A stretch of DNA of 64,000 bases from Nitrospira_E sp052156535 (GTDB lineage: Bacteria > Nitrospirota > Nitrospiria > Nitrospirales > UBA8639), in contig NZ_JBQKUP010000044.1 in assembly GCF_052156535.1 (NCBI RefSeq), positions 186,001 through 250,000 on the forward strand. The letters are read 5' to 3'. The translations under genes and the position numbers were made by a program. The notes beneath the pieces are model-generated. The model did no database searches. It was not told where the DNA came from and was given only the letters and a program-made list of their open reading frames with translations. Positions 36,176 through 45,245 of this stretch are shown here, in pieces (position 1 is the stretch's first letter; the number at the start of each line of letters is the position of its first letter).

Positions 36176-38311
36176 ATGAGAATTTGGCCAGGTCGATCAT
36201 ACCCGCTCGGTGCCACATGGGACGGGCAGGGAGTCAATTTTGCACTGTTTTCCGAAAATGCAACCGGTGTGGATCTTTGTCTGTTTGACAATGAACTTCA
36301 GGACCAGGAAACACACCGCATTCCTATTGAGGAACGCACTGATCAAGTCTGGCATGTGTATTTACCTGAGGTGCGTCCTGGCCAACTCTATGGATACCGG
36401 GTGCATGGGCCATATGATCCTGAGGCGGGGCACCGGTTTAACCCTGCCAAGCTTCTCATTGATCCATATGCGAAATCCTTAACGGGTGTTGTGCGATGGT
36501 CTGATTCCATGTTTGGCTACCGTCTTGGCGATCCGGCAGGTGACCTGTCATTCGATGATCGGAACAATGCGGCAAACATTCCTAAAGGGGTGGTCGTCGA
36601 CCAGGCCTTTAGCTGGGGAGGAGACCAACGTCTGAATATTCCCTGGGAGCAGACGGTCATCTATGAAGTCCACGTCAAGGGAATAACGATGCGGCATCCG
36701 GATGTTCCTGAAGCATTGCGGGGAACCTATGCAGGCTTGGCGTCTCCGGCGATTCTTGAATATTTGCAATCGCTCGGGATCACCGCAGTGGAATTGTTGC
36801 CGGTTCACCATTTTGTGAATGATCTCTATCTGAAAGAGAAGGGGCTCACGAATTATTGGGGGTACAACTCCATCGGATATTTTGCACCTGACATCCGGTA
36901 TTCGGCCTTCCCCGGTGGGGGAGAAAAGGTCGATGAGTTCAAATCCATGGTCAGAAAGCTTCATAGTTCCGGCATCGAAGTCATCCTGGATGTGGTCTAT
37001 AACCATACCGGAGAAGGGAATCACTTCGGGCCGACGTTATCATTCCGAGGGATTGATAACGCCTCCTATTATCGGGTGTCTCCGGACAATCCACGCTATT
37101 ACATGGATTACACCGGCTGTGGAAATACGTTGAATGTCCGACATCCACGCACCTTGCAGTTGATCATGGACAGTTTGCGGTATTGGGTGAATGATATGCA
37201 TGTGGATGGTTTCCGGTTTGACCTGGCATCCGCGCTCGCACGGGAATTACATGATGTGGATCGACTCAGTGCCTTTTTTGACATCATTCACCAGGATCCG
37301 GTGTTGTCACAGGTGAAGCTGATCGCCGAACCCTGGGATTTGGGGGAAGGCGGCTATCAGGTGGGAAATTTTCCTCCTGGGTGGGCCGAGTGGAATGGGA
37401 AGTACCGCGATTCCATTCGCCGGTATTGGAAGGGAGATGGTGGGTTGCTTGGGGAAATCGCCAATCGTTGGTCCGGGAGCAGCGATCTCTACGGAGAAAG
37501 TGGGCGACAACCCTATGCCAGTATTAATTTTGTGACCGCTCATGACGGATTTACCCTCCAGGATTTGGTGTCGTATGACCACAAGCATAATGAAGACAAT
37601 CAGGAAGGAAATCGGGATGGAACCGATGATAATGATAGTTGGAATTGTGGTGTGGAAGGCCCGACGGAGGATCCCGCGATTCAGGAGTTGCGTGACCGGC
37701 AGGTCCGGAATTTTTTCGCAACCTTATTGTTATCCCAGGGAGTACCGATGATCTGTGGCGGGGATGAATTAGGTCGTACGCAACAGGGGAATAATAACGC
37801 CTATTGCCAGGATAACGAGTTGAGTTGGGTGAATTGGAACCTGACGCGATCCCAAATCGGATTGCTGGACTTTGTGAAGATGCTCATTGCCATTAAAAAA
37901 ACCCATCCGGTGTTTCAACGGCGAAGGTTTTTCCAAGGGCGGCGGTTAGAAGATTCGGAAGTGAAGGATGTGGCCTGGTTCGGATCGCATGGAAAAGAAA
38001 TGTCTCATGAAGATTGGCAGATGGGGCTTCGTACTTTGGGAATACGGTTGGCCGGAGATGCCATCGTAGAGAAAGATAGTCAAGGACGACCGATTGTGGA
38101 TGAGACGTTTTTAGTATTGATAAACGCCCATCATGAGGATGTGGAATTCATACTTCCTGCTCACACCAAGTCCGTGCGGTGGGAGTTGGAGTTTGACACC
38201 GCCGTATCGGTTGACAAGAAAAATCCTAAGCATTCGAAATTATGGAAAGGGGGGCAACCCTTTCATTTAATTTCTCGAGGGCTGGCATTGTTCCGAACCC
38301 CGAAATCCTGA
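36176..38311 (+). CDS. glgX: glycogen debranching enzyme (isoamylase type)
   Basis: About 711 residues. A CBM48 module (YPLGATWDGQGVNFALFSEN) precedes the GH13 barrel with TVIYEVHVKGIT, NYWGYNSIGYFAPDIRYS, VILDVVYNHTGEGNHFGPT, nucleophile Asp in VDGFRFDLASALARE, acid Glu in LIAEPWDLGEGGYQVGNFPP and FVTAHDGFTLQDLVSYDHKH. These blocks identify GlgX/TreX enzymes, which hydrolyse alpha-1,6 branches of limit dextrin and feed TreY. GGAG lies about ten bases before the chosen ATG. It diverges from TreZ. Confidence 0.93.
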   Translation: MRIWPGRSYPLGATWDGQGVNFALFSENATGVDLCLFDNELQDQETHRIPIEERTDQVWHVYLPEVRPGQLYGYRVHGPYDPEAGHRFNPAKLLIDPYAKSLTGVVRWSDSMFGYRLGDPAGDLSFDDRNNAANIPKGVVVDQAFSWGGDQRLNIPWEQTVIYEVHVKGITMRHPDVPEALRGTYAGLASPAILEYLQSLGITAVELLPVHHFVNDLYLKEKGLTNYWGYNSIGYFAPDIRYSAFPGGGEKVDEFKSMVRKLHSSGIEVILDVVYNHTGEGNHFGPTLSFRGIDNASYYRVSPDNPRYYMDYTGCGNTLNVRHPRTLQLIMDSLRYWVNDMHVDGFRFDLASALARELHDVDRLSAFFDIIHQDPVLSQVKLIAEPWDLGEGGYQVGNFPPGWAEWNGKYRDSIRRYWKGDGGLLGEIANRWSGSSDLYGESGRQPYASINFVTAHDGFTLQDLVSYDHKHNEDNQEGNRDGTDDNDSWNCGVEGPTEDPAIQELRDRQVRNFFATLLLSQGVPMICGGDELGRTQQGNNNAYCQDNELSWVNWNLTRSQIGLLDFVKMLIAIKKTHPVFQRRRFFQGRRLEDSEVKDVAWFGSHGKEMSHEDWQMGLRTLGIRLAGDAIVEKDSQGRPIVDETFLVLINAHHEDVEFILPAHTKSVRWELEFDTAVSVDKKNPKHSKLWKGGQPFHLISRGLALFRTPKS

Positions 38312-38458
38312 CGAAGCACGTTATGGCCTCCAACCCTTGACCCGACCGCTTCTGCATAGTAATGAATCAACCAATATGCCCCACTCTAAGGCAAAATGGG
38401 CAAGCGGAAAGGGCGACATAGGCATTCAGGGGGAAACGGAGCACCTGGCCTCAGTCCG

Positions 38459-38686
38459 CTAGACGACAAATTTTTTGCTGCGCTCCACCATGCCGGTGAC
38501 CGCTTCTTTGGCATCTTCTGCAAATTCTCCAGCCCGTTCGCTGGCGTCTTCCATCATATTCTTTAACTGACGACGGGTTCGGGATCCCGACTGAGGAGCC
38601 ATCAACAGACCAAGTCCGGTTCCGAGAACCACTCCGACCATAAGGGAAAGTCCGGCAAGTAAGACATATCGAGTGTCATTATCCAT
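38459..38686 (-). CDS. YtxH domain protein
   Basis: 75 residues: one membrane helix with the YtxH glycine pattern (GLSLMVGVVLGTGLGLLMAP) followed by QSGSRTRRQLKN and an amphipathic helix with alternating Glu/Lys (EDASERAGEFAEDAKEAV). The start is the ATG at 38686, nine bases after GGAGG; an upstream in-frame start at 38740 is less likely. It is the second YtxH gene of the carbohydrate locus, downstream of a DUF2934 gene on the same strand. Confidence 0.83.
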   Translation of the reverse strand: MDNDTRYVLLAGLSLMVGVVLGTGLGLLMAPQSGSRTRRQLKNMMEDASERAGEFAEDAKEAVTGMVERSKKFVV

Positions 38687-38755
38687 ATGAGATGTCCTCC
38701 ATTTGTGTGAGGTCAGTGAGTAATAGCGTTCAACAATCAAGATTCCATTTGTCTA

Positions 38756-39085
38756 TTATGGTGGCGGAGGCTGCTTTAAGAGTATCTCACGCTCGGCTTG
38801 AAGCCAATCTTCCCAGTCACTGCCATGTTGGCCTCCGCGACGGTGATGAATTTCATAGGCGCGTCGGGCAATGCGTTCACGCAATTCCTCGGATAGGGCC
38901 ATTGAGGGACCGGGATAAGAGACTTCAGGCTCCTTGTGAATCTCCTGAGACAACCTCTGGCGCTTAGTCGTCGCTGAGCCTACAGATTTGCTGCTGGTTT
39001 TTTTTGCCGTCTTAGCTTCAGGTGCCGTTTTTTTTGTGGTGGACGGCTTTTTCTTCGGTTTCTCGTCTGGTGTTTTAGGGGGCAT
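38756..39085 (-). CDS. DUF2934 domain protein with Lys-rich N terminus
   Basis: About 109 residues. The first 50 are a disordered Lys/Thr/Pro/Ala-rich stretch that looks like a histone-H1-like tail. The C-terminal half carries the DUF2934 motif: ELRERIARRAYEIHHRRGGQ, then GSDWEDWLQAEREIL. DUF2934 proteins are small, often next to stress or trehalose genes, and their role is unknown. Basic residues suggest nucleic-acid binding, which is inference. The start at 39085 is chosen over 39133 because the extra residues add nothing recognisable. Confidence 0.8.
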   Translation of the reverse strand: MPPKTPDEKPKKKPSTTKKTAPEAKTAKKTSSKSVGSATTKRQRLSQEIHKEPEVSYPGPSMALSEELRERIARRAYEIHHRRGGQHGSDWEDWLQAEREILLKQPPPP

Positions 39086-39610
39086 GTTTCTTTTCTCAGC
39101 TCCTATCCTTGTCTGACATTTGAGGGACCCCATTTCGACTCATTTATAACTTTATTGTACTGGAATTTTGCTCTTCGTCCAAGCTGTTGGGCGAGGTTTT
39201 ACTTTTTTGGAGGCTATCGCCGTGTCGTGAAGGAACAAAAAGGCGTTTTTCCTGGGAGTGGGTGAAAACGTGCCGATGGGAAGAATCAGGTATGTATGGA
39301 ACGCGGCAAATTTTGATGCTTCGGACCGGTATTTTCAGGGGTGAACAACGAGGTTTTTTTGAAGACACAAGATTGATCTTCCCTTACAATTACAACGATA
39401 AAGTCTTAAGGGAGGTAAGAGATCGTTGGGAAGGGAGGGACACTCTTTCAGAGTGGATGATCGGGGAAATCTTCTGATCTGAAGTGCCGGACAACATATG
39501 ATGGATGCATGGTGTTTCAACAAGACGGCCGGATGCAACCAGACTGAGTATGAGGGATGGTTGGTAGCGATTTCCGCAACCACGGCCATCTAAGGAGAGT
39601 ATCTTTTTAA
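39086..39610. other. gap of about 520 bp without a supported gene
   Basis: Short open frames exist (for example 39187-39477 plus and 39144-39368 minus) but lack ribosome sites and recognisable sequence, and they overlap one another. The divergent promoters for MalQ and the DUF2934 gene are presumably here; I could not point to clear hexamers. Confidence 0.35.
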
Positions 39611-41845
39611 ATGACAACGATGAAAAGCTTTGAACTTGCCACGAAGCCGATTTGGGAGTTAGGCCGGCAGTATGGGATTGAACCGGTTTATTTTGATGGT
39701 TTAGGTGTTGAGCGGCAGGTTACGGTGCCTCATCTTCAACAAGTCCTGGCAAGCATGGGGGTGAGGGCCTCATCGAAGAAGGAAATTCTTGACTCGCTTG
39801 CTCATGCGGTTTCCCGAACCTGGACACGGGTCATTGATTCAGTTGTGGTGCGCTATCCTTCTGATGCTCCGTTCATGTTGGCTCTGTCCCTTCCTCTTGA
39901 GGACATCAGTTTGGAGAAGGTTTCCCTTGTCATCCAGGTGACGGATGAGAAGGGGGGAACCCGGCGCCTATCTCTGTCAGGATCCAGGGGCAAGGTGACA
40001 TCTGAGAAGACGATCCGTGGTGTGAAATATGTCCAGGTTCATTTTCCTCTTTCGGGGAAATTTTCACTTGGATATTTCCGTCTTACGGTCCGTGTGAAGC
40101 TGCATGCAGAGCGAATAGTGGAGGGACAGGCCCTGCTCATCATGGCACCCAAGAAATGTTATCTCCCCCCTTCACCCAAACGGGCTTGGGGGATTTCGCT
40201 CCAACTCTATGGGTTACGGTCCCACAGAAACTGGGGAATTGGGGATTTTCGAGATTTAGAGCAGGTCATGAAGGTGGCGGGGACTCGTTGGGGAGTGGCC
40301 ACCATCGGGGTCAATCCTCTCCATATCCCGGCGGTGGGATTAACGAGCCCCTATTCTCCATCCAGCCGTCTCTTCTGGAGCCCTGTGTACTTGAACCTGG
40401 AGGGGGTGGAGGAGTGGCGGACGTCTGCAGGGATTCGTCAGAAAGCCAAGAGTTCCAAATTCCAGCGTCGCCTCCAACAGTTTCGGGAGAGTCTACTGGT
40501 CGATTATGAGGCCGTAGGGAAACTGAAATGGACCATTCTCGAGGAACTATTCCGAGTGTTTCGACGACACCATCTCCAGCCTAAGCATCCTACGGCACGT
40601 GGAAGGGCATTTGCCAGATTTGTGTATGGGTTCAATCCCCATCTGACCATGTTTTGTACATTTCAGGCTTTGACGGAGCGCCTGGGAACGGTGGCTTGGC
40701 GCACCTGGCCGGACTCCTTCCGGCATCCCCAGTCACCGGATGTGGAAGTGTTTCAACGAGCCCATACCACTCGGATCCAATTTTATCAATATGTTCAATG
40801 GTTGTGTGAGTTGCAATTACAGAACCTCGATCGTGTTGCGAAGAAACATTCGTTGTCGTTCCGGCTGTATCACGATCTACCGGTTGGGATTCATCCCGAG
40901 GGAGCCGATGCCTGGGTCTTTCAAGGTCAGCTTGCCTCAGACATTACCGTTGGTGCGCCGCCGGACTCCTTCAATCTCAATGGACAAAGTTGGGGACTGG
41001 TTGTTCCCAATCCCGTTCGATTGCGGGAAGATGGCTATCGCTTTCTTCGAGAAACCTTACGGCAAAATATGCGACATGGAGGCGTCCTCAGAATCGACCA
41101 TGCCTTGGGGCTGTTTCGTATGTTCTGGGTTCCCCAAGGCGGGACAGGAAAGGATGGCGTGTATGTCAAGACCTATGTGGATGAAATATTGGCGGTCCTG
41201 GCTTTAGAAAGTGTGCGACAAAAAGTGATGGTGGTTGGGGAAGACCTGGGTGCGGTCACTCCTGTCATTCGGGAAAAATTAGATGCCGCAGGGCTTCTAT
41301 CCTATCGCCTGCTATTTTTTGAACGAGAAAATGGGGGGAAGATGACCCCTCCTCATACCTACCCTGAGCAGGCGCTTGTGGCCGCAACAACACATGATCT
41401 TCCTACGCTGAAAGGTTTTTGGGTTGGACGAGATATCATGATTAAGCAAGCAGGGGGGGTATATCTCAGAAAAAAAGATTGCAAGCAAGACCGACAGCAG
41501 CGGGCGGAAGATCGGAAACATTTATGGGAGGCCTTACATCGGGAGGGCCTCTGTTCTGCCGAGTCAATTCCCCCTAACCTTTCGGACGATATGCTTCAAG
41601 CTATGTACCGGTATTTGGCTAGGACACCCTCCCGGCTGCTCATCGTGCAGCTTGAAGATTTGTTGGCGGAGCTTGATACGCCTAATCTGCCTGGAGCCCC
41701 GGAATCAGTCTATCCTTCCTGGCGAGTGCGGATCGGGCGAGACTTGACTGCTTGGCTCAATGATCCGGCCATCCTGAGCTTTACAAAGGCGATGCAGCGT
41801 GAACGACGGAAAGGTGGACGTGGCCACCAAATAGGAAGGGAATAG
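39611..41845 (+). CDS. malQ: 4-alpha-glucanotransferase (amylomaltase)
   Basis: A 744-residue GH77 enzyme. The N-terminal roughly 170 residues are an accessory beta-sandwich region found in longer MalQ forms. The barrel begins with RAWGISLQLYGLRSHRNWGI and GVATIGVNPLHIP, continues LTSPYSPSSRLFWSPVYLNL, LYHDLPVGIHPEGADAWVFQ, nucleophile Asp in VLRIDHALGLFRMFW, acid Glu in VVGEDLGAVTPVI and AATTHDLPTLKGFW. It transfers glucan segments between malto-oligosaccharides, creating substrates for TreY. AAGGAG lies somewhat far (about 13 bases) from the ATG. Confidence 0.92.
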   Translation: MTTMKSFELATKPIWELGRQYGIEPVYFDGLGVERQVTVPHLQQVLASMGVRASSKKEILDSLAHAVSRTWTRVIDSVVVRYPSDAPFMLALSLPLEDISLEKVSLVIQVTDEKGGTRRLSLSGSRGKVTSEKTIRGVKYVQVHFPLSGKFSLGYFRLTVRVKLHAERIVEGQALLIMAPKKCYLPPSPKRAWGISLQLYGLRSHRNWGIGDFRDLEQVMKVAGTRWGVATIGVNPLHIPAVGLTSPYSPSSRLFWSPVYLNLEGVEEWRTSAGIRQKAKSSKFQRRLQQFRESLLVDYEAVGKLKWTILEELFRVFRRHHLQPKHPTARGRAFARFVYGFNPHLTMFCTFQALTERLGTVAWRTWPDSFRHPQSPDVEVFQRAHTTRIQFYQYVQWLCELQLQNLDRVAKKHSLSFRLYHDLPVGIHPEGADAWVFQGQLASDITVGAPPDSFNLNGQSWGLVVPNPVRLREDGYRFLRETLRQNMRHGGVLRIDHALGLFRMFWVPQGGTGKDGVYVKTYVDEILAVLALESVRQKVMVVGEDLGAVTPVIREKLDAAGLLSYRLLFFERENGGKMTPPHTYPEQALVAATTHDLPTLKGFWVGRDIMIKQAGGVYLRKKDCKQDRQQRAEDRKHLWEALHREGLCSAESIPPNLSDDMLQAMYRYLARTPSRLLIVQLEDLLAELDTPNLPGAPESVYPSWRVRIGRDLTAWLNDPAILSFTKAMQRERRKGGRGHQIGRE

Positions 41846-41951
41846 GTTGCATGAGCGCTTCGATAGAAAGATGGACAGGCAGGCGGTATCCCACGAGTCT
41901 AATACCGGGTCTTGCCGGAATGTCAGTTGCGTGATGTGTAGGAGGATACTA

Positions 41952-42017
41952 TGATCAACGATTGGCATGGTCCGATGTCCATCGGGTCTGATGGGGAAAA
42001 CAAGGCGTTTCGTCTAA
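41952..42017 (+). CDS. possible 21-residue leader peptide
   Basis: A short ORF starts with ATG at 41952, five bases after a perfect AGGAGG (41941-41946), and stops at TAA 42015-42017. It encodes MINDWHGPMSIGSDG and six further residues. The MscS-like gene starts 35 bp later. The strong ribosome site with no other gene to serve makes translation plausible, for example as an upstream leader. It may instead be the stump of a lost gene. No family can be recognised at this length. Confidence 0.35.
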
Positions 42018-42052
42018 GTTAGGTCGATACCGAAGAGAGGACGATCCTTCAT

Positions 42053-42901
42053 ATGCAAGAGAAAAAGTTGACGATGGCCGGGTGGGTGGATGGCTTAACC
42101 GACGCGGTTACCGCGAGCCTGGCTCAAATTGTTGCCTATTTGCCAACCCTGATTTTGGCGTGCATGTTGTTGGGCCTTGGTTATGTGCTAGCCAGGCTGG
42201 TTTCTGTCGTGGTGACCCGCTTGTTGCAATTGATGGGGTTTGACCGTTTGCTGAGTCGAACCGCCGTGCAAACCTTATTGGAGCGATCAGGAACCAAGCA
42301 GAAAAGTTCTGAAATTTTGGGGATGATTGGTTTTTGGATTATTTTCCTGGTTTTTCTCATTCAAGCGTCCGATACCCTCAGCTTGACGATGGTCTCGGAT
42401 GCCTTGACGAGTATTGCCTATTATATTCCCAAAGTCGGGATCGCGGTGTTGGTGCTGGTTCTGGGTTTAATTGCAGCGAATTTTGTTCGTGAGTTGATTA
42501 CCATGACGTGTAGTTCGGCAGGAATTACCCACGGGACGATGGTGGCCCAAGCCGTCTATGTGGCGGTCGTGTTGTTGATTGTGGTGACGGCCATTGACGC
42601 ACTCGGGATTAATACGGAATTGTTGAACAATACTATTGTCATCCTCTTGGCAGGATTGATCGGGGGGGCGGCATTGTCATTTGGGTTAGGGTCACGAACC
42701 GCTGTGGCCAATCTCATTGCCGCCCATTATTTAGGATCAATGGTTCGAGTGGGCATGACCGTAAAAATTGGAGAAAACCAAGGAACCGTGGTTGCGGTCA
42801 CACCAATTTCGGTCGTGTTAGAAACCCGGGAAGGCCGGGTCATCGTTCCTGCGACTCAGGTTACCGAATCAACAGCCGTCATTACCCATCCCGAGCATTA
42901 G
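42053..42901 (+). CDS. MscS-like mechanosensitive channel with conserved TM-helix repeats
   Basis: A 282-residue protein with about five membrane helices. It has two copies of the conserved TM-helix module (LPTLILACMLLGLGYVLARLV; IPKVGIAVLVLVLGLIAANFV). The pore-lining-like segment AGLIGGAALSFGLGSRTAVAN is followed by a short beta domain (RVGMTVKIGENQGTVVAVTP, REGRVIVPATQV). The long C-terminal vestibule domain of MscS is absent. Such proteins occur widely and may gate ion flow. The stop lies 3 bp from the MgtE-like gene, so the channel and magnesium genes are one operon. Confidence 0.82.
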   Translation: MQEKKLTMAGWVDGLTDAVTASLAQIVAYLPTLILACMLLGLGYVLARLVSVVVTRLLQLMGFDRLLSRTAVQTLLERSGTKQKSSEILGMIGFWIIFLVFLIQASDTLSLTMVSDALTSIAYYIPKVGIAVLVLVLGLIAANFVRELITMTCSSAGITHGTMVAQAVYVAVVLLIVVTAIDALGINTELLNNTIVILLAGLIGGAALSFGLGSRTAVANLIAAHYLGSMVRVGMTVKIGENQGTVVAVTPISVVLETREGRVIVPATQVTESTAVITHPEH

Positions 42902-42904
42902 CAT

Positions 42905-43741
42905 ATGGAACTCGAACATCGGCTGACTCTGGGCTATTTGCAGGCCCATCCCGTGGAAGCGGCTCGTCATTTGGAATCGCTGGATCCTCATGAAGCGGCT
43001 TCGCTCCTGGAGGCCTTACCTGGGGAAGAAATCGCTGGTGTTTTAGAGCATTGTTTGCCGGTGTCCACCGCCAAAATCATCGAAGAGCTTTCTAAAGACC
43101 TTGGAGCAAATGTCTTAGGCGCCATGAATGCCACATCAGCTATCGGGGTTCTTCGACAATTTGAGGAACCTGTCCGTCAGGACGTGTTGGACCGGTTAGA
43201 TAATCCAATGGGAGCGACCCTTCGCCGTGCATTGCGGTATTCACCCAACACGGCCGGAAGTTTAGCGGATCCTCAGGTGTTTACCCTCCCACCTGATATT
43301 GCGGTCGAAGAGGCCATCGACCGTATTCGTACCTATGGCCAGAAAGCCATGTACTATGTCTACGTCATCGATCGCGATAGTAAATTGGAAGGTGTCATCA
43401 CATTGAGGCAACTGCTGATTGATCGGTCTGATCATTTAGTCGGAACATTGATGGAGACCCAGATCACCACCTTATCAGCAGAAGCCAACTTGGAAGAAAT
43501 TCTCAAACATTCTGAGTGGAGCCGGTTTCATACCTTGCCGGTGGTGGATCGGTGGGGAACATTTTTTGGAGCCCTGCGATATCGGATGTTACGCAGGATT
43601 GAGAAAGATGTCGGAGGCAAGGCCCCGTTGGGATCGGTGAGTGATTCGCTCATGCAACTTTGGGAAGTCTATTCGTTAACCGGCATTCGCTTAATGACCG
43701 ATGTGGCGGAGACGCTACAGGAACGGAACAAAATCGGGTGA
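42905..43741 (+). CDS. MgtE-like soluble protein (N domain plus CBS pair, no channel domain)
   Basis: 278 residues without any membrane helix. Residues 1-125 form an MgtE N domain of helical repeats (LTLGYLQAHPVEAARHLESL, DPHEAASLLEALPGEEIAGV). Residues 130-245 form a CBS pair (DPQVFTLPPDIAVEEAIDRI, YVYVIDRDSKLEGVITLRQL, MLRRIEKDVG). In MgtE these domains sense cytoplasmic Mg2+ and close the pore. Here they stand alone and directly precede a full MgtE whose start overlaps the stop (GTGA). A regulatory partner or paralogue that lost the pore is inferred. The last 30 residues are unlike MgtE. Confidence 0.85.
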   Translation: MELEHRLTLGYLQAHPVEAARHLESLDPHEAASLLEALPGEEIAGVLEHCLPVSTAKIIEELSKDLGANVLGAMNATSAIGVLRQFEEPVRQDVLDRLDNPMGATLRRALRYSPNTAGSLADPQVFTLPPDIAVEEAIDRIRTYGQKAMYYVYVIDRDSKLEGVITLRQLLIDRSDHLVGTLMETQITTLSAEANLEEILKHSEWSRFHTLPVVDRWGTFFGALRYRMLRRIEKDVGGKAPLGSVSDSLMQLWEVYSLTGIRLMTDVAETLQERNKIG

Positions 43742-45072
43742 GGGATCTGACCACGCAGAGGAGTATGAAGGTTCGGGGAAGGGGCCATCTCCTCAACGAG
43801 GCATTTTTTCAGAACCATCATGAGGAAGCCGCACGAATTCTGGAAGGGTATCCGGTGGAGGATATTCTGCGAGTCTTACAAGGAACCAGTCCGAAAAATG
43901 CGGCGAATCTTCTGGCCTGTATTACTCCTCCCGTGGCTGCGGATACGTTGGCGATCATGCCCACCGATTTGCTGAAACAGGTTGTGCCGCATCTCTCGCC
44001 GTCATTAGCTGCATCCCTGTTTCAACGGTTGGACGACGATCTGCAACGGGCAATTCTTTTCAGAGTTCCTGAACGGTATGCCCAGGAAATCCGGTCCTAT
44101 ATGACCTATCCGGAGGAATCCGTCGGCCGTATTATGGATCCCAAATTTTTTGTGTTGCAGGAGGAAAGCACGGTTCGAGAAGCCATGGTCCAGGTGCGGA
44201 TCAGGGCGCAGAAAGATGTCCACGATGTCTATGTCATTGATCGTACCCAAAAGCTCGTGGGCCGGATTTCCGTCCGTGACTTGTTGCTGGTGGATCCGGA
44301 AGAAAAATTACAGTCGGTGATGGTTCAGGATCTTCCCACCATCCATCCTTTGGAGTCGCGTGAAGAGATTGTCGAACTCTTTGGTGAACGACATTTTTTT
44401 ACGATTCCGGTTGTGGATCTGGACGAACGGCTCTTAGGCGTTGTCCGGAATGAAGCCATTATTAAGGCCAGTCAGGAAGATGCGAGTGCAGACCTGCTTA
44501 CGATGGTGGGTGCCAATAAAGATGAGCGTGCGCTTTCCCCCGTGTGGTTTTCCGTTCGAAAACGATTGCCGTGGTTGCAACTGAATCTGTTAACGGCATT
44601 CTTGGCCGCATTCGTCGTGGGAATGTTTGAAGGGACCATTGCGAAATTTACCGCTCTGGCTGTTTTACTACCGATTGTCGCCGGGCAGTCAGGCAATACC
44701 GGGGCCCAATCCCTCGCCGTGGTCATTCGCGGGTTGGCTCTGAGGGATATTCGACCATCCCAATGGCTCAGGGTTAGCGGGAAGGAAGTCTATGTCGCAT
44801 TTTTAAATGGCCTGGCTGTTTCTGCGACAGCCTGTCTCGCCGTGGGATTGTGGAGCCGGTCGTTGGGATTGGTCTTCATTATCGGTTTGTCCATGATTAT
44901 TTCGATGGTCATTGCAGGGTTATCCGGTGCGATCATTCCCATCGCCTTGAAGGCACTCAAACAGGATCCGGCTCAATCCTCCTCCATTGTGTTAACCACG
45001 GTGACCGATGTGGTCGGGTTTTTCAGTTTCTTGGGGCTTGCCACCTTGCTTTCAAGTTTATTGGAAACCTGA
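43738..45072 (+). CDS. mgtE: magnesium transporter MgtE
   Basis: About 444 residues: N domain (EEAARILEGYPVEDILRVLQ), CBS pair (MDPKFFVLQEESTVREAMVQ, DVYVIDRTQKLVGRISVRDL, FFTIPVVDLDERLLGVV), the connecting helix and five membrane helices (LNLLTAFLAAFVVGMFEGTI; VLLPIVAGQSGNTGAQSLAV; and three further). The QSGNTGAQ pore loop and the conserved Asp of the last helix (LTTVTDVVGFFSF) are present. It forms a homodimeric Mg2+ channel. The GTG at 43738 overlaps the preceding stop by four bases; the ATG at 43765 after GAGGAG is an alternative start. Confidence 0.92.
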   Translation: MRDLTTQRSMKVRGRGHLLNEAFFQNHHEEAARILEGYPVEDILRVLQGTSPKNAANLLACITPPVAADTLAIMPTDLLKQVVPHLSPSLAASLFQRLDDDLQRAILFRVPERYAQEIRSYMTYPEESVGRIMDPKFFVLQEESTVREAMVQVRIRAQKDVHDVYVIDRTQKLVGRISVRDLLLVDPEEKLQSVMVQDLPTIHPLESREEIVELFGERHFFTIPVVDLDERLLGVVRNEAIIKASQEDASADLLTMVGANKDERALSPVWFSVRKRLPWLQLNLLTAFLAAFVVGMFEGTIAKFTALAVLLPIVAGQSGNTGAQSLAVVIRGLALRDIRPSQWLRVSGKEVYVAFLNGLAVSATACLAVGLWSRSLGLVFIIGLSMIISMVIAGLSGAIIPIALKALKQDPAQSSSIVLTTVTDVVGFFSFLGLATLLSSLLET

Positions 45073-45245
45073 TCATTGATCGATTTGTGGACAGGATCCT
45101 CTTTATGTCCGTTCTTTCCTGCTCCCATACCCCTCGTGGCCCCATTTTCCTTCCAACAAAATTTCTAATTGCCTACTAATTAATGGTAGGTTAGTATCGT
45201 TTCTGCTCTCATTTTTATCGTATGTCATTGAGGAAAGGAGGCTCT

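Noticed and set aside
39187..39477. A 96-codon plus-strand frame ahead of malQ.
   Set aside because: It starts at a TTG without a ribosome site, and overlaps an equally weak minus-strand frame.
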